DNA of 64,000 nt. It comes from Nitrospira sp. LK70 (lineage in GTDB: Bacteria; Nitrospirota; Nitrospiria; Nitrospirales; Nitrospiraceae). Below the pieces are notes generated by a model. The model saw only the letters and a list, made by a program, of their open reading frames with translations, was not told where the DNA came from and searched no databases. Positions within the stretch are counted from its first letter, which is position 1. Every line of letters begins with the position of its first letter. The stretch lies in assembly GCA_011090425.1 (NCBI GenBank), contig PHGD01000005.1, positions 30,843-94,842 of the forward strand, in the 5' to 3' direction. The position numbers and the translations under genes are program-made. Shown here piece after piece: positions 54,533 through 64,000 of the stretch.

Positions 54533-55192
54533 CTAAAGTTTTCCTTCCCACTCACAAAGATCGTAAATCGGGCAACCACAACAGCGAGGCTTCCGTGCGA
54601 GGCACACATACCGGCCATGAAGGAGCAACCGCTGGGATACCTCCGTCCACTGGCTTTGCGGATACAGCGATTGCAGATCGCCCTCGATTTGCTCGGGATC
54701 ACTTGAATGGGTCAGGGCCAATCGGTTGGCCACCCGTCTCACATGCGTATCAACCACAATAGCCGGTTTCCCAAACACGGCTCCAAGGAGCACATTGGCT
54801 GTTTTCCGCCCAACACCAGGTACCGACGTGAGTGCTTCCATTGTGTCGGGGACTTGTCCCTCAAACCGCCCCGCAATGACCTGAGCACAGCCGATCAAGC
54901 TTTTCGCCTTGCTCTTATAAAAACCGGTTGATCTGATCAATGCTTCCAGCTCCGTCGGCGTCGCCTTTGTCATGGCTTGCGCTGTTGGATATTGCCTGAA
55001 TAGTGTCGGCGTCACTTGATTCACACGCTGGTCCGTGCACTGTGCCGACAGAATTGTGGCGACCAGTAGCTCCCACGGAGAACGATGTGTTAATTCCACG
55101 TGAGCCGTCGGCATGGCGTGACGGAGACTCACGGCAATCTGCGCTGGACGGTCGAGGGCCAGCCGAGTCCTCATGCGTTTTGCTTGTTTCAT
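54533..55192 (-). CDS. nth: endonuclease III (DNA glycosylase/AP lyase)
   Basis: Base-excision repair enzyme for oxidised pyrimidines. 219 residues: SAQCTDQRVNQVTP, the helix-hairpin-helix SVPGVGRKTANVLLGA with the catalytic lysine, VDTHVRRVANRL with the catalytic aspartate, and a 4Fe-4S cluster from CLARKPRCCGCPIYDLC (spacing 6-2-5). Confidence 0.96.
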   Translation of the reverse strand: MKQAKRMRTRLALDRPAQIAVSLRHAMPTAHVELTHRSPWELLVATILSAQCTDQRVNQVTPTLFRQYPTAQAMTKATPTELEALIRSTGFYKSKAKSLIGCAQVIAGRFEGQVPDTMEALTSVPGVGRKTANVLLGAVFGKPAIVVDTHVRRVANRLALTHSSDPEQIEGDLQSLYPQSQWTEVSQRLLLHGRYVCLARKPRCCGCPIYDLCEWEGKL

Positions 55193-55213
55193 AGCCGCCC
55201 GATTGTGCAGCGG

Positions 55214-56908
55214 TTATCGACGAGATGCAAGCGCGAGTGCGTCGTCCGACTTCGGAAGGCCAGCTGCCTGCTGATCACCGATTGGCAGGCTTCTCACATG
55301 CGCTTCCAGTCGAGCGAGGAGAGGATGAAGTGTGGCGGGCTGGAGTGCCGAGATGCCGATGGCTCCGTACCGTCGGCAAAGTGACTCGATGTGCGATGGA
55401 GATATCTGGTCACACTTATTAAACACGAGCAATCTCGGTATCCCATTCAAGTGCAACTCCTCAAGAATGGCGATGACAGCCGTAATTTGGATATCAATGT
55501 CTACTGCGCTGCCATCGACGACATGCAGCACGAGATCAGCCTCTCGTAGCTCTTCGAGCGTTGTCCGAAAGGCGCCGAGCAATTCTGACGGAAGATCCCG
55601 AACAAACCCTACCGTGTCGGTAATGATGACTTCGCGATCCTCGGGAAACCGCAGGCGACGGCTCGTCGTGTCCAGGGTTTCGAATAATCTGTTTTGAGCG
55701 GAGACCTGACTGTTCGTCAGCACGTTCAGCAATGTCGACTTACCGGCGTTCGTATAGCCCACGAGTGAAACAATAGGAAGTCCGTGACGACTTCGCCTTG
55801 AGCGCCGTTGATCTTGCTGGCGTCCAAACTGTGTCAGTTCCCGTTCTAAATGCGTGATGCGGTCACGCACGCGGCGGCGATCAGTCTCGAGTTTGGTTTC
55901 GCCCGGTCCGCGAGTGCCGATCCCGCCACCCAGGCGCGAGAATTGAGCACCTTTCCCAGACAATCGTGGAAGCAGATACCGTAGCTGCGCTAGTTCCACT
56001 TGTACTTTGCCTTCACGACTGTGGGCTCGACGAGCAAAGATGTCCAGGATCAATTGGGTTCTGTCGATCACCTTAATATCAGTCATCTCTGAAATTGCTC
56101 GCAATTGAGCCGGCGACAAGGTTTGATCAAAGATCACCATGTCGGCGCCTCGATGGAGCGTCTGAATCAAAACATCCTTCATCTTGCCGCTTCCCAAGAG
56201 ATACCGCTGATGCCCATCCGACGTTCGTTGTACGACTCGGTCGACCACAGTGACGCCGGCGGAGGTCGCCAACTCCTCCAGTTCGGCTAAACGCTCTTCC
56301 TGCTCGGACCGACTCTTCACAGAAGCGCTGACGAGTATCGCCGATTCCTTACCGCTCTCCACCGCATAGTGAGCTCGCGCCTGCTGAAGATCTGCATCGA
56401 GCTCTTCGATAAACTGGTCGAACCTTATTGTCAGGTTGTGGAACGGGACGGCCTTGAGCACCTTGAACAATTGACCGGTCGAATTGGGCGCCAGCAGATG
56501 AGCGACATACAGATTGCCAAGTTGGCCATCCTCGGTGATGGAGAGGAGGCCGATAAGATCAAGTCGCAAGAAGGCGAGGTCGGTGAGCATCTCTTGATTT
56601 AATGGTTGATCATGCAGTTGTGTACGAATGAACCTCAAACCACGGAGCGATCGCGCCCCCGTGCGGAACAAGGTCAGGGTAGTTAAAGACAGTGTCAAAT
56701 CCGTTCCCACAATCACTTCCTGAACTTGTCCTCGTCTGGTCAACAACACACCGATAGGGCGACGGAGCTCAACGGTGAGTTGAGCCATTGCCCTTGCGAG
56801 TTCGGGAGTAATGACCTTATCAGGTGAGACACGGCGTCGGTAGAGTCGCTCAATCGACGCAACTTGGCTGGTGCGTAGTCCTGTGATCTGACCCCGGATA
56901 TCAGGAAT
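55214..56908 (-). CDS. hflX: HflX ribosome-associated GTPase, likely ATT start
   Basis: Ribosome-splitting GTPase. 564 residues if started at ATT 56908. GTPase motifs GYTNAGKS, DTVGFVRDLP and NKCD, and the HflX loop GGIGTRGPGETKLETDRR, are present. From the first ATG (56788) the protein would be 524 residues and lose the conserved N-terminus; the 40 upstream codons read PDIRGQITGLRTSQ ... ERLYRRRVSPDKVITPELAR, which is HflX-like. That stretch has no ATG, GTG or TTG, but an ideal AAGGAG (56916-56921) lies 7 bases before ATT. The start site is thus unusual; the rest is certain. Confidence 0.9.
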   Translation of the reverse strand: MPDIRGQITGLRTSQVASIERLYRRRVSPDKVITPELARAMAQLTVELRRPIGVLLTRRGQVQEVIVGTDLTLSLTTLTLFRTGARSLRGLRFIRTQLHDQPLNQEMLTDLAFLRLDLIGLLSITEDGQLGNLYVAHLLAPNSTGQLFKVLKAVPFHNLTIRFDQFIEELDADLQQARAHYAVESGKESAILVSASVKSRSEQEERLAELEELATSAGVTVVDRVVQRTSDGHQRYLLGSGKMKDVLIQTLHRGADMVIFDQTLSPAQLRAISEMTDIKVIDRTQLILDIFARRAHSREGKVQVELAQLRYLLPRLSGKGAQFSRLGGGIGTRGPGETKLETDRRRVRDRITHLERELTQFGRQQDQRRSRRSRHGLPIVSLVGYTNAGKSTLLNVLTNSQVSAQNRLFETLDTTSRRLRFPEDREVIITDTVGFVRDLPSELLGAFRTTLEELREADLVLHVVDGSAVDIDIQITAVIAILEELHLNGIPRLLVFNKCDQISPSHIESLCRRYGAIGISALQPATLHPLLARLEAHVRSLPIGDQQAAGLPKSDDALALASRR

Positions 56909-56919
56909 CGGCTTTCTCC

Positions 56920-58023
56920 TTATCCCTTGGAGAAACCGATGTTTGATCGAGTTTCTTCATGAACCATCACGAACCTTTCGGCCGGAGTGATATCGAGATC
57001 CGCATGTGGTCGTTCTCCGTTCATCAGCAACTGACGACCCGCTGAGGCAATCATGGCAGCATTGTCGGTGCAAAACTCGATAGGCGGCAACGATAGGCGA
57101 ATACCTTCACGTGCCGCGCGCTCGTTCAGTACGGTTCTCAACCGTGTATTAGCTGAAACCCCTCCCACGACAGCAAGCGCAGCCAGGTTCGACTGTTTGA
57201 GAGCGGCGAAGGCCTTCGTGGCCAAAACCTGCACAATAGCCTCTTGGTAGCCGGCTGCCAAATCGGCAGTCTGTTGAGATCGCAGAGGACCACCCATTTC
57301 TCGTAACTTATACAACAATGCCGTCTTGAGACCACTGAAGCTGAACTCAAGACTGTGCTTTGCCCGGTGAAATCTGGGGAAGCGAAAGACCTGTATATCA
57401 CCAGAACGTGCGACTCGATCAATAGCTGGTCCACCTGGATACCCCAAACCCAGCATCTGGGCCCCCTTGTCGAACGCCTCACCGGCAGCGTCGTCGCGAG
57501 TGCGTCCCAGTAGGGTACACCGGCCGTCGACTTCGTGACGATAGAGGTGGGTATGGCCACCCGATACAACCAGCACAATGCAGGACAGTGGGAACATGGA
57601 GTCGGCGAGCCATGCAGAAGCGATGTGCCCCTGTAGGTGATTGACCCCGATGATCGAAATACCTAACCCGTAGCTCAAGGCTTTTGCATAATTAACTCCT
57701 ACCAAAAGCGCCCCAGCCAATCCAGGTCCCTGGGTGACCGCTATGGCACCGAGAGTATGTTTCGAGACTCGGGCGGTCGCTAAGGCTTCTCTGACCACCA
57801 TGTCGATCTTCCCAAGGTGAGCTCGCGCGGCTAACTCTGGAACGACGCCACCGAATTTCTCATGGACGGCCACTTGTGAAGACACAACGTTGGAAAGCAC
57901 TTCTCCTTCACAACTGAGTACGGCTGCAGCCGTTTCGTCGCATGAAGACTCGATGCCAAGAACCGAGCCCGGACGCCATCGAGCCTCAGATTGAAACTCG
58001 GACGGATTGAGGTAGGAACACAT
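56920..58023 (-). CDS. tsaD: TsaD tRNA N6-adenosine threonylcarbamoyltransferase
   Basis: Adds threonylcarbamoyl to A37 of ANN-decoding tRNAs with TsaB/E/C. Motifs: VLGIESSCDETAAAVL, metal-binding HLQGHIAS and VSGGHTHLY, and the C-terminal FCTDNAAMIASAG. Length about 367. The frame extends to 58059, but that would run into the clpC terminator, so MCSYLNPSEF at 58023 is preferred. Its TAA overlaps the ribosome-binding site of hflX. Confidence 0.95.
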   Translation of the reverse strand: MCSYLNPSEFQSEARWRPGSVLGIESSCDETAAAVLSCEGEVLSNVVSSQVAVHEKFGGVVPELAARAHLGKIDMVVREALATARVSKHTLGAIAVTQGPGLAGALLVGVNYAKALSYGLGISIIGVNHLQGHIASAWLADSMFPLSCIVLVVSGGHTHLYRHEVDGRCTLLGRTRDDAAGEAFDKGAQMLGLGYPGGPAIDRVARSGDIQVFRFPRFHRAKHSLEFSFSGLKTALLYKLREMGGPLRSQQTADLAAGYQEAIVQVLATKAFAALKQSNLAALAVVGGVSANTRLRTVLNERAAREGIRLSLPPIEFCTDNAAMIASAGRQLLMNGERPHADLDITPAERFVMVHEETRSNIGFSKG

Positions 58024-58054
58024 CTCGTTACGAAGCAGCAGGATGACATTGAAT

Positions 58055-58092
58055 AACAAAACGGCCCCTGCAGCAATCAGCCACAGAGGCCG
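58055..58092 (-). terminator. Rho-independent terminator after clpC
   Basis: On the minus strand CGGCCTCTG ... CAGGGGCCG pairs over 9 positions with one G-U, 13-base loop, followed by TTTTGTT. Stem coordinates 58084-58092 with 58062-58070. Confidence 0.7.
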
Positions 58093-58131
58093 CCAAGGCT
58101 TGCATGAGAATCTGAACGATCACAAAGGACA

Positions 58132-60558
58132 CTAGACTTCGGCCATTGCCTCCTGTTCGATGAATGTCGGAGCTCCGTCCCGCAGAACCACTTTCACCTT
58201 ATGGCTTTCTTTAAAGCGCCCCCTGATCAGCTCATCGGAGAGCGGGTCTCCGATGGCACGTTGAATAGCCCGCCGCATTGGCCTTGCTCCGTACAACGGC
58301 TCATAGCCCTCTTTGATGAGCCACTGCTTGACTTCGTCATCGACCTCAATCTCAATCCCTTTATCCATGAGGCGGAGGTTCAACTCACGGAGAAGGATAT
58401 CCAGGATGCTATAGAGCTGTTCTTTTTCCAATTGATGGAATATCACGATCTCATCGATCCGATTCAAGAATTCCGGACTGAACGATTTCCGAAGCTCTCC
58501 GAGTACTTCTTCCTTCTTCCGACGGGCGGCTTCGCTTTCTGTGCTCTGGAAGCCGAGGGAAACACCCTTCTGAATCAATTTCGTCCCGATGTTGGACGTC
58601 ATGATGACGACCGTGTTCTTGAAATCAACCTTTCGTCCGAGACTATCAGTCAGTACGCCGTCGTCTAATACTTGGAGCAGGACATTGAACACATCCGGAT
58701 GTGCCTTCTCGATTTCATCGAACAACACGACGGAATAAGGCCGACGGCGGACTTTCTCTGTCAACTGTCCCCCCTCTTCATACCCCACATAGCCGGGAGG
58801 AGCACCGAAGAGTCGAGAACTCGTAAACTTCTCCTGATATTCGGACATATCGACACGAATGAGCGCATCTTCACTATTGAACAGAAACTCGGCCAATGTC
58901 CTGGCCAGTTCCGTCTTGCCCACGCCCGTCGGTCCCAAGAAAATGAACGAACCGATCGGTTTCCGAGCTTCCTTCAAGCCGGCACGAGATCGACGGATAG
59001 CGCGGGCGACCGCAGAGATCGCCTCGTTTTGACCGACGACTCGTTTATGGAGAAATTCTTCCATGCGCAAGAGCTTGTTGGACTCTTCTTCCTCCAGCTT
59101 AAAGAGCGGAATACCGGTCATTTTTGAGACAACGTAAGCAACATCCTCCTTGCCGATCACAGGCTTGCTCTTCTCCTGGTTCTTTTTCCATTCTCGCTTG
59201 GATTCGTCGAGCAGCTTACGCAACCTCTCTTCTTCCTCACGATGCCGTACGGCTTCCTCGAAATTCTGCATGGAGATCGAGAGTTCCTTCTCCCGAGACA
59301 CCTTTTTCAGCTCTTGCTCCATCGCTTTCAATTCGGAAGGGAGCGCATAGGTCTGAAGCTTCGCTCGTGACCCGGTTTCGTCGATCAAATCGATTGCCTT
59401 GTCTGGGAGGAACCGGTCGGTAATGTACCGATCGGACAACTTGACGGCCTCAATAATGGCGTCTTCCGTGATTTCCACTCCGTGATGTTCTTCGTATCGG
59501 TCTCGAAGCCCTTGAATAATACGGACAGTTTCGTCGAGATTGGGAGGCTGAACGTGTATCGGCTGGAATCGCCGCTTCAACGCGCCATCTTTTTCAATAT
59601 GTTTTCGGTACTCATCCAACGTCGTGGCCCCAATGCATTGGATCTCGCCGCGCGACAAAGCCGGCTTCAGCATATTGGAGGCATCGATGGATCCCTCTGC
59701 AGCTCCTGCTCCAACCAGCGTATGCAGCTCATCGATGAAAATGATGATGTTGCCGGCTTGGACAATCTCCTTCATCACGACCTTGAGACGTTCTTCGAAC
59801 TGCCCGCGGTATTTGGTACCGGCGACTAACGAACCTAGATCCAAGGCGATGACCCGACGAGAGAGCAAATTGTCGGGAACTTCAGATTGAACAATTCGCT
59901 GCGCAAGCCCTTCCACAATAGCGGTTTTCCCAACACCAGATTCACCGATCAGCACAGGGTTATTCTTGCTCCTTCGACTGAGGATCTGCAGGACACGCTC
60001 AATTTCATCAGCCCTACCGATCACGGGATCCAGTTGACCTTCTTGGGCCAACTGAGTCAGATCACGGCCGAATTCGTCGAGAGCCGGAGTATTACTCTTC
60101 CGATCCCGCTCGCGCGGAGCCGACTTCCGCAGAAACGTCACAGTCAATTGCCGTGCCGTCAACAGATTTGCGCCCAGACTGCGAAGAATCTTTCCACCTA
60201 TGCCTTCTTCTTCACGAAGAAGGCCGAGAAGGAGATGCTCGCTGCCGATGTGATTGTGGCCTAGCAGGCGAGCTTCTTCGACGCCGTATTCAATGACCTT
60301 CTTGACGCGTGGACTAAAAGGAATCTCCCCGAACGTCATAGTGGTCCCTCCACCAGGCAGATTTCGCTCGATTTCTAACCTGATCTGCTCAGTAGAAAGC
60401 CCCATCTTTTTCAAAATCATGAGAGCGATGCCGTCGGACTCACGAAGTATGGCCAGGACGAGATGTTCAGTCCCTAGATAGTCGTTCTGGTGTCGCTCGG
60501 CTTCCTCGCGCGCGAGAATGATGATCTTTCGACCTTTGTCCGTGAATCGTTCGAACAT
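58132..60558 (-). CDS. clpC: ClpC-type AAA+ unfoldase
   Basis: 808 residues. Two N-terminal Clp repeats ([45 protein letters not shown]), first ATPase GESGVGKT (205-212), a middle segment of UVR type around [15 protein letters not shown], second ATPase [14 protein letters not shown], and a ClpP-loop-like region. It feeds proteins to ClpP for degradation, and in many bacteria responds to stress. TAAGGAGG lies ahead of the ATG. No mcsAB genes are adjacent. Confidence 0.96.
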   Translation of the reverse strand: MFERFTDKGRKIIILAREEAERHQNDYLGTEHLVLAILRESDGIALMILKKMGLSTEQIRLEIERNLPGGGTTMTFGEIPFSPRVKKVIEYGVEEARLLGHNHIGSEHLLLGLLREEEGIGGKILRSLGANLLTARQLTVTFLRKSAPRERDRKSNTPALDEFGRDLTQLAQEGQLDPVIGRADEIERVLQILSRRSKNNPVLIGESGVGKTAIVEGLAQRIVQSEVPDNLLSRRVIALDLGSLVAGTKYRGQFEERLKVVMKEIVQAGNIIIFIDELHTLVGAGAAEGSIDASNMLKPALSRGEIQCIGATTLDEYRKHIEKDGALKRRFQPIHVQPPNLDETVRIIQGLRDRYEEHHGVEITEDAIIEAVKLSDRYITDRFLPDKAIDLIDETGSRAKLQTYALPSELKAMEQELKKVSREKELSISMQNFEEAVRHREEEERLRKLLDESKREWKKNQEKSKPVIGKEDVAYVVSKMTGIPLFKLEEEESNKLLRMEEFLHKRVVGQNEAISAVARAIRRSRAGLKEARKPIGSFIFLGPTGVGKTELARTLAEFLFNSEDALIRVDMSEYQEKFTSSRLFGAPPGYVGYEEGGQLTEKVRRRPYSVVLFDEIEKAHPDVFNVLLQVLDDGVLTDSLGRKVDFKNTVVIMTSNIGTKLIQKGVSLGFQSTESEAARRKKEEVLGELRKSFSPEFLNRIDEIVIFHQLEKEQLYSILDILLRELNLRLMDKGIEIEVDDEVKQWLIKEGYEPLYGARPMRRAIQRAIGDPLSDELIRGRFKESHKVKVVLRDGAPTFIEQEAMAEV

Positions 60559-60753
60559 CCTGCCTCCTTACTCGTGACTGCGAATCCTGGCCGCGTTCGA
60601 GCAAAACCGTTGAAAAACCTTGGTCTAATTTTAACCACAGTGTTCTTGAGAGTCAAGGTTGAGCGGATAACAAAACGGCGTGACGCTCACGACAAACATC
60701 GCTCGTTGTTTTTTCTTACCACATGACGACTCTTGGATGCGTTTAGCCCTGCG

Positions 60754-60783
60754 TTGACATAAAAAGAAGCATCCCGATAAAAT
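60754..60783 (+). promoter_or_regulatory. putative sigma-70 promoter for nadK
   Basis: TTGACA (60754-60759), 18-base spacer, TAAAAT (60778-60783). It lies about 37 bases ahead of the nadK ATG. Confidence 0.55.
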
Positions 60784-60819
60784 CATCACCCTTTTGCTCC
60801 GTTCACGCAGACGCGATCC

Positions 60820-61680
60820 ATGAAAAGTAAAAGCATCGGGATTCTCACCAAACCCAAGTTTCCCGAAGTCAAAACCACGTTGCTCGGAGTCGTTGCGTGG
60901 CTCCGGGCTCGTAGCATCAACGTCCTTCTCGACACGACCTCAGCAACCTTACTGAACGAACCGGGCGGAATTCAGAAAACTCAGCTCGCCGAAAAGGCCG
61001 ATGTGCTGTTGGTCCTGGGCGGCGACGGAACCATTCTGAGTGCAGCACGACTAGCAGCAGAACGGAGTATTCCTATCCTAGGGGTCAACATGGGCGGGCT
61101 CGGATTCTTAACCGAGGTGCGGCTGGACAACCTCTATCCTTCGCTGGAACGAGTATTCGCCAACGACTTCACCCTCGATGAACGACTGATGTTAACAACG
61201 CACGTTCATCGGCACGGAGAAACAGTCGCGCGAGGAATCGTACTTAATGATATCGTCATCAGTAAAGGCACCCTCGCTCGTATGATCGAACTACAAATCG
61301 CCATAGGAGGCCAGTTGGTGACCACCCTACGAGGTGACGGTCTGATCATCGGCACACCGACAGGCTCTACCGCCTACTCCCTCTCTGCTGGAGGCCCCAT
61401 CATGAACCCCGCCCTCCAGGCGCTCATCTTGACCCCTATCTGTCCGCACACCTTGACACATCGCCCGTTGATCGTACAAGGCGATGTCGTCATTGAAGTG
61501 ACGTTGACGAGTAAGGATGAGGGATCGATGGCCACACTCGATGGGCAAGTCGGAATTGCCATGACACAGAGCGATACGGCAGTGATTCAGGCTTCAGACT
61601 ATCGGACGCGATTGATCAGATTTCCAGAAAGTCACTACTATGAAGTGTTGCGGGAAAAACTGAAATGGGGTCATGGCTGA
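60820..61680 (+). CDS. nadK: NAD kinase
   Basis: Makes NADP from NAD using ATP or polyphosphate. 286 residues: LGGDGTILSAARL (67-71 catalytic GGDGT), NMGGLGFLTEV, LNDIVISKG and TPTGSTAYSLSAGGPIMNP are all family motifs. It converges on the flavoprotein gene with 12 bases between the stops. A 6-bp inverted repeat TGAAGA/TCTTCA spans that gap. Confidence 0.96.
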   Translation: MKSKSIGILTKPKFPEVKTTLLGVVAWLRARSINVLLDTTSATLLNEPGGIQKTQLAEKADVLLVLGGDGTILSAARLAAERSIPILGVNMGGLGFLTEVRLDNLYPSLERVFANDFTLDERLMLTTHVHRHGETVARGIVLNDIVISKGTLARMIELQIAIGGQLVTTLRGDGLIIGTPTGSTAYSLSAGGPIMNPALQALILTPICPHTLTHRPLIVQGDVVIEVTLTSKDEGSMATLDGQVGIAMTQSDTAVIQASDYRTRLIRFPESHYYEVLREKLKWGHG

Positions 61681-61692
61681 AGACGTTGCTCT

Positions 61693-63051
61693 TCAACTTG
61701 TGCAGGCTTTCGCCTCCTCAATGTATTTGAGCATGTCCTGATTCGCTGAAAATTTGAACTCTCCGATGCAGTCGGCTTTCCCAGTAAACGAGCGTTCCGC
61801 CACATCCAGTGCCCGCAAGCCATTCACATCGACCGGACGACTTTGCCGCTTTCCGAGAAGCGAGTGCAAGTGAGCAAGGACAATCTTGGCGTCTTTGCCG
61901 CTCTTGGCCATCAGATAGCGCTCAACGACTTCGGCACACCAATCACCGTCACGCTTCGCGACACCGACAAGGCCCTCACTGGCTTTTCGAGCCCAACCGG
62001 CCAAAAATACGCCCTCCATCACCTGGCCTGTAGATTCATCGTAGGCCTGAAAGAGCGCATCATCGGGATCATTGCCGGTCTTATTCGGGTTCGTGGAAAA
62101 CACACCGTTCTTATAAGGTAGGCCGACCGCCTCATCCACCTTGTCCCCGACAGCAAACACTACAGAATCACAGGGGAATTCATAGTGCTGCTTCAAGCCT
62201 ACGGCGACGGTATCTTCACCTTTAGGGTCGAGTCGGTTATCTTCCATTTCAAGTCCGCGAACCCGATTATTGCCGTCGACCAGAATACGCTTCGGCGACG
62301 CGAGGAAGCGGAAGCCCATCTTTGTCTCGGATACCTTTGGTTCGCATTTGGTAAATTCCTCGGAGAATGCCTTCAAGACTTCATCGGGATTCTGGCCGAC
62401 CTTAGCGAGACGGTCCTTGATGCGCTCAAACTCGACTTTGATACTCTCGATGTCCATATTGGCGCAGATACTGCGAATCTCCTTTGGATTGTACTTTCGT
62501 TCCACTGGTCCCCGCCTGACAATTGCCGTGACCCTCTCAACCTTCTTGTAACGGATCAACCAGTGGGCAATATCCACCATCACATCTCCCGCCCCGATCA
62601 CTGCGGCATGTTTCCCCATTTCAAATGGGCGGTCGCCAAACCCCGGTAAACGATTGAAGTGATAGACCACATCTTTTGCGTGAAAGACGCCTTGCGCCGA
62701 GTCCCCCTCGACGCCAATGGCCTTGGTTCCCTGCGCACCGATCGTAAAGACAACCGCGCTTGCGCCCAGCCCGCGCACATCTTCGACCGTGAGGTCCTTT
62801 CCGTTCCCGATGGAGACGTTCCCCAAATAATGGACGTTCTTCTGCTGAAGAAGTTCCCAGTACTGTTTTTTGAGACCACCACGGAGTTTCAGCTTAGAGG
62901 GGAAGATCCCGTATTCAGCCAATCCGCCGAATTTGATATCACGGTTGAGAATAATGATTTCGTGACCGACCTTCGAAAGCGCACTGGCAACGGCCATTCC
63001 AGCCGGTCCCGCTCCTGCTACGATAACCACATGCGCCTGTGTCCCGCCCAT
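61693..63051 (-). CDS. FAD-dependent ferredoxin-NADP reductase-like oxidoreductase
   Basis: 452 residues. FAD-binding AGAGPAGMAVASAL at the start, a second dinucleotide motif VIGAGDVMVDIAHWL near residue 150, and RGPVERKYNPKEIR. The layout fits the adrenodoxin-reductase/GltD group that moves electrons between NAD(P)H and ferredoxin or glutamate synthase. There is no gltB gene here, so I favour a ferredoxin-linked role. The C-terminal 70 residues extend beyond the usual end. Confidence 0.85.
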   Translation of the reverse strand: MGGTQAHVVIVAGAGPAGMAVASALSKVGHEIIILNRDIKFGGLAEYGIFPSKLKLRGGLKKQYWELLQQKNVHYLGNVSIGNGKDLTVEDVRGLGASAVVFTIGAQGTKAIGVEGDSAQGVFHAKDVVYHFNRLPGFGDRPFEMGKHAAVIGAGDVMVDIAHWLIRYKKVERVTAIVRRGPVERKYNPKEIRSICANMDIESIKVEFERIKDRLAKVGQNPDEVLKAFSEEFTKCEPKVSETKMGFRFLASPKRILVDGNNRVRGLEMEDNRLDPKGEDTVAVGLKQHYEFPCDSVVFAVGDKVDEAVGLPYKNGVFSTNPNKTGNDPDDALFQAYDESTGQVMEGVFLAGWARKASEGLVGVAKRDGDWCAEVVERYLMAKSGKDAKIVLAHLHSLLGKRQSRPVDVNGLRALDVAERSFTGKADCIGEFKFSANQDMLKYIEEAKACTS

Positions 63052-63246
63052 ACAGTGTCCCTCAAGAAATTAAGGAAGGAATGACCTGGAATATCGACAG
63101 TTCGCGGACTGTAGCATAGCCGTTCCCGCGCTGTCAAAACGCGCGACAGCGGGCATAGACAGCCGGATAGACTTCGGCTTGCACGGGTATCACCTGTCGT
63201 TTACAATGCCGCCCGTCTTCCATCTCTGATTCCGTGAGAACTCCCT

Positions 63247-64000
63247 ATGCCCACCGGCGAATCACTCTCGCTGCCATTGTCGGGAGAGAAGGCTTTAACA
63301 CCTGCCGTACGCTACTGTCCCGTCAACAAGAGCAACTGTGTCCTTCCTCTCAGAGAGCTAAGCCCAGATGAAGCATATGTCGTCTCGGACTTCGAGCTTG
63401 CCGAGGAACTGATCGCCCAAGGCGCCGACAGCGCGCGCATTGCTATCAGGCGCCAGGGTACGGGAAACCTGTACCTTAAGTATTCCCAATCGACAGCAGG
63501 TAAACAGCTCGTCCCCGCCTCACCGTTCGATTTCAAACAATCAATTGTTATTGTCCTCCCGACTTACAATGAACGCGCCAATCTTGAGGCCCTTGTCCAG
63601 GCGATCAACCAATATCTTGTGACCGATATCTTGATCGTTGATGATAACTCGCCGGACGGAACCGGGGAGTTAGCCGATCGGCTCAGTTGCAAACATGGCC
63701 ATGTCCACGTCCTGCACCGGACGAAAAAGGAAGGGCTTGGACCGGCTTATCTTGCAGGCTTCCAGTGGGCGCTGCAGCGCAGTTACAGCCTCATCCTCGA
63801 AATGGATTGCGACTTCAGCCATGCGCCCTGGGATCTGCCTCGCCTAGCCCGGATAATCCCGGATGCCGAGGTGACGGTAACCGATCGTACGGGAACGATG
63901 AATCATCTGAAGGTTGAGATCGTCTCAAACGGGTTTCAGGGGAAAAATCTCTTGGACCGGCATCGAATGATCTATCAAGCGTTAGACGTGCCGATGAAGG
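63247..64000 (+). CDS. chimeric frame: GT2 glycosyltransferase joined to BolA-like domain (runs off the right edge)
   Basis: An open frame of 251 codons, without stop to the window end. Residues 99-200 are a dolichol-phosphate mannosyltransferase-type GT2 start: IVLPTYNERANLEALV, ILIVDDNSPDGTGEL, HRTKKEGLGPAYLAGF and EMDCDFSH. At about residue 201-204 (near 63850) it changes at once into BolA-family sequence: IPDAEVTVTDRTGTMNHLK and GKNLLDRHRMIYQAL. The rest of the GT2 protein is missing. Residues 1-98 are unrecognised. It is either a real deletion fusion or an assembly artefact. Confidence 0.75.
   Translation, partial: MPTGESLSLPLSGEKALTPAVRYCPVNKSNCVLPLRELSPDEAYVVSDFELAEELIAQGADSARIAIRRQGTGNLYLKYSQSTAGKQLVPASPFDFKQSIVIVLPTYNERANLEALVQAINQYLVTDILIVDDNSPDGTGELADRLSCKHGHVHVLHRTKKEGLGPAYLAGFQWALQRSYSLILEMDCDFSHAPWDLPRLARIIPDAEVTVTDRTGTMNHLKVEIVSNGFQGKNLLDRHRMIYQALDVPMK

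Noticed and set aside
60661..60675. GAGCGGATAACAA, similar to part of a lac operator
   Set aside because: Half-site similarity only, with no LacI-type gene nearby; chance.
61678..61695. 6-bp inverted repeat between the nadK and flavoprotein stops as a two-way terminator
   Set aside because: Stem is weak and has no T-run on either side.

Overview
The window is bacterial and most likely from Nitrospira (phylum Nitrospirota) or a close relative. This rests on the style of the genes rather than on a database match: an E. coli-type 14-subunit complex I cluster, a chlorite-dismutase-family haem protein of the coproheme-decarboxylase kind, a gmk-rpoZ-coaBC / efp-accBC / clpC housekeeping block, and several small proteins of unknown function. 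There is no rRNA, CRISPR array or intact insertion sequence.

Layout. 1-9476 (+): 3' part of nuoG, then nuoH-I-J-K-L-M-N, tightly packed and translationally coupled. 9.5-18.7 kb: mixed genes, including an exported protein, a PLP-dependent sulfur amino acid enzyme, thpR and cinA, a HemQ/chlorite-dismutase-family protein with a clear terminator, an OB-fold exported protein and a short-chain dehydrogenase. 18.9-19.5 kb: a hicBA toxin-antitoxin pair. 19560-19635: tRNA-Met(CAU), whose last 28 nt are repeated at 19780-19807, as left by site-specific integration. 20.5-33.7 kb (-): a nine-gene defence operon next to that tRNA. In transcription order it holds an SNF2 helicase, an AlbA_2/HATPase protein, a DUF2130 coiled-coil putative nuclease, a 63-residue protein, an SMC/Rad50-like ATPase with a C-terminal HEPN-like motif, a type III methyltransferase, a DUF4258/DUF2283 pair and a type III restriction subunit. 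33.8-35.2 kb: two copies of a DUF3703 gene around a second hicBA pair. 35.2-47.2 kb: an FtsX-type ABC transporter, LuxR-type HTH protein, class 1A pyrD, comF, fmdB, a stand-alone mraZ, rusA, an HD-GYP protein and a MacAB-like exporter. 47.4-60.6 kb (-): housekeeping block accC-accB-efp-aroQ-TPR-coaBC-rpoZ-gmk-yicC-nth-hflX-tsaD-clpC (listed by increasing coordinate). 60.8-64 kb: nadK, a ferredoxin-NADP reductase-like flavoprotein, and a reading frame that runs off the right edge and changes from a glycosyltransferase into a BolA-like protein.

The strongest candidate for an undescribed system is the 20.5-33.7 kb operon. I infer that a type III restriction-modification module is joined to an ATPase-HEPN protein that could act as a back-up RNase toxin (compare the PrrC and RloC anticodon nucleases that guard restriction systems), plus a DUF2130 nuclease and an SNF2 translocase. 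Most joints overlap by a few bases, so the genes are probably expressed together. Between the AlbA_2 and DUF2130 genes lies a 41-codon remnant of a second SNF2 gene, which records how the operon was rearranged.
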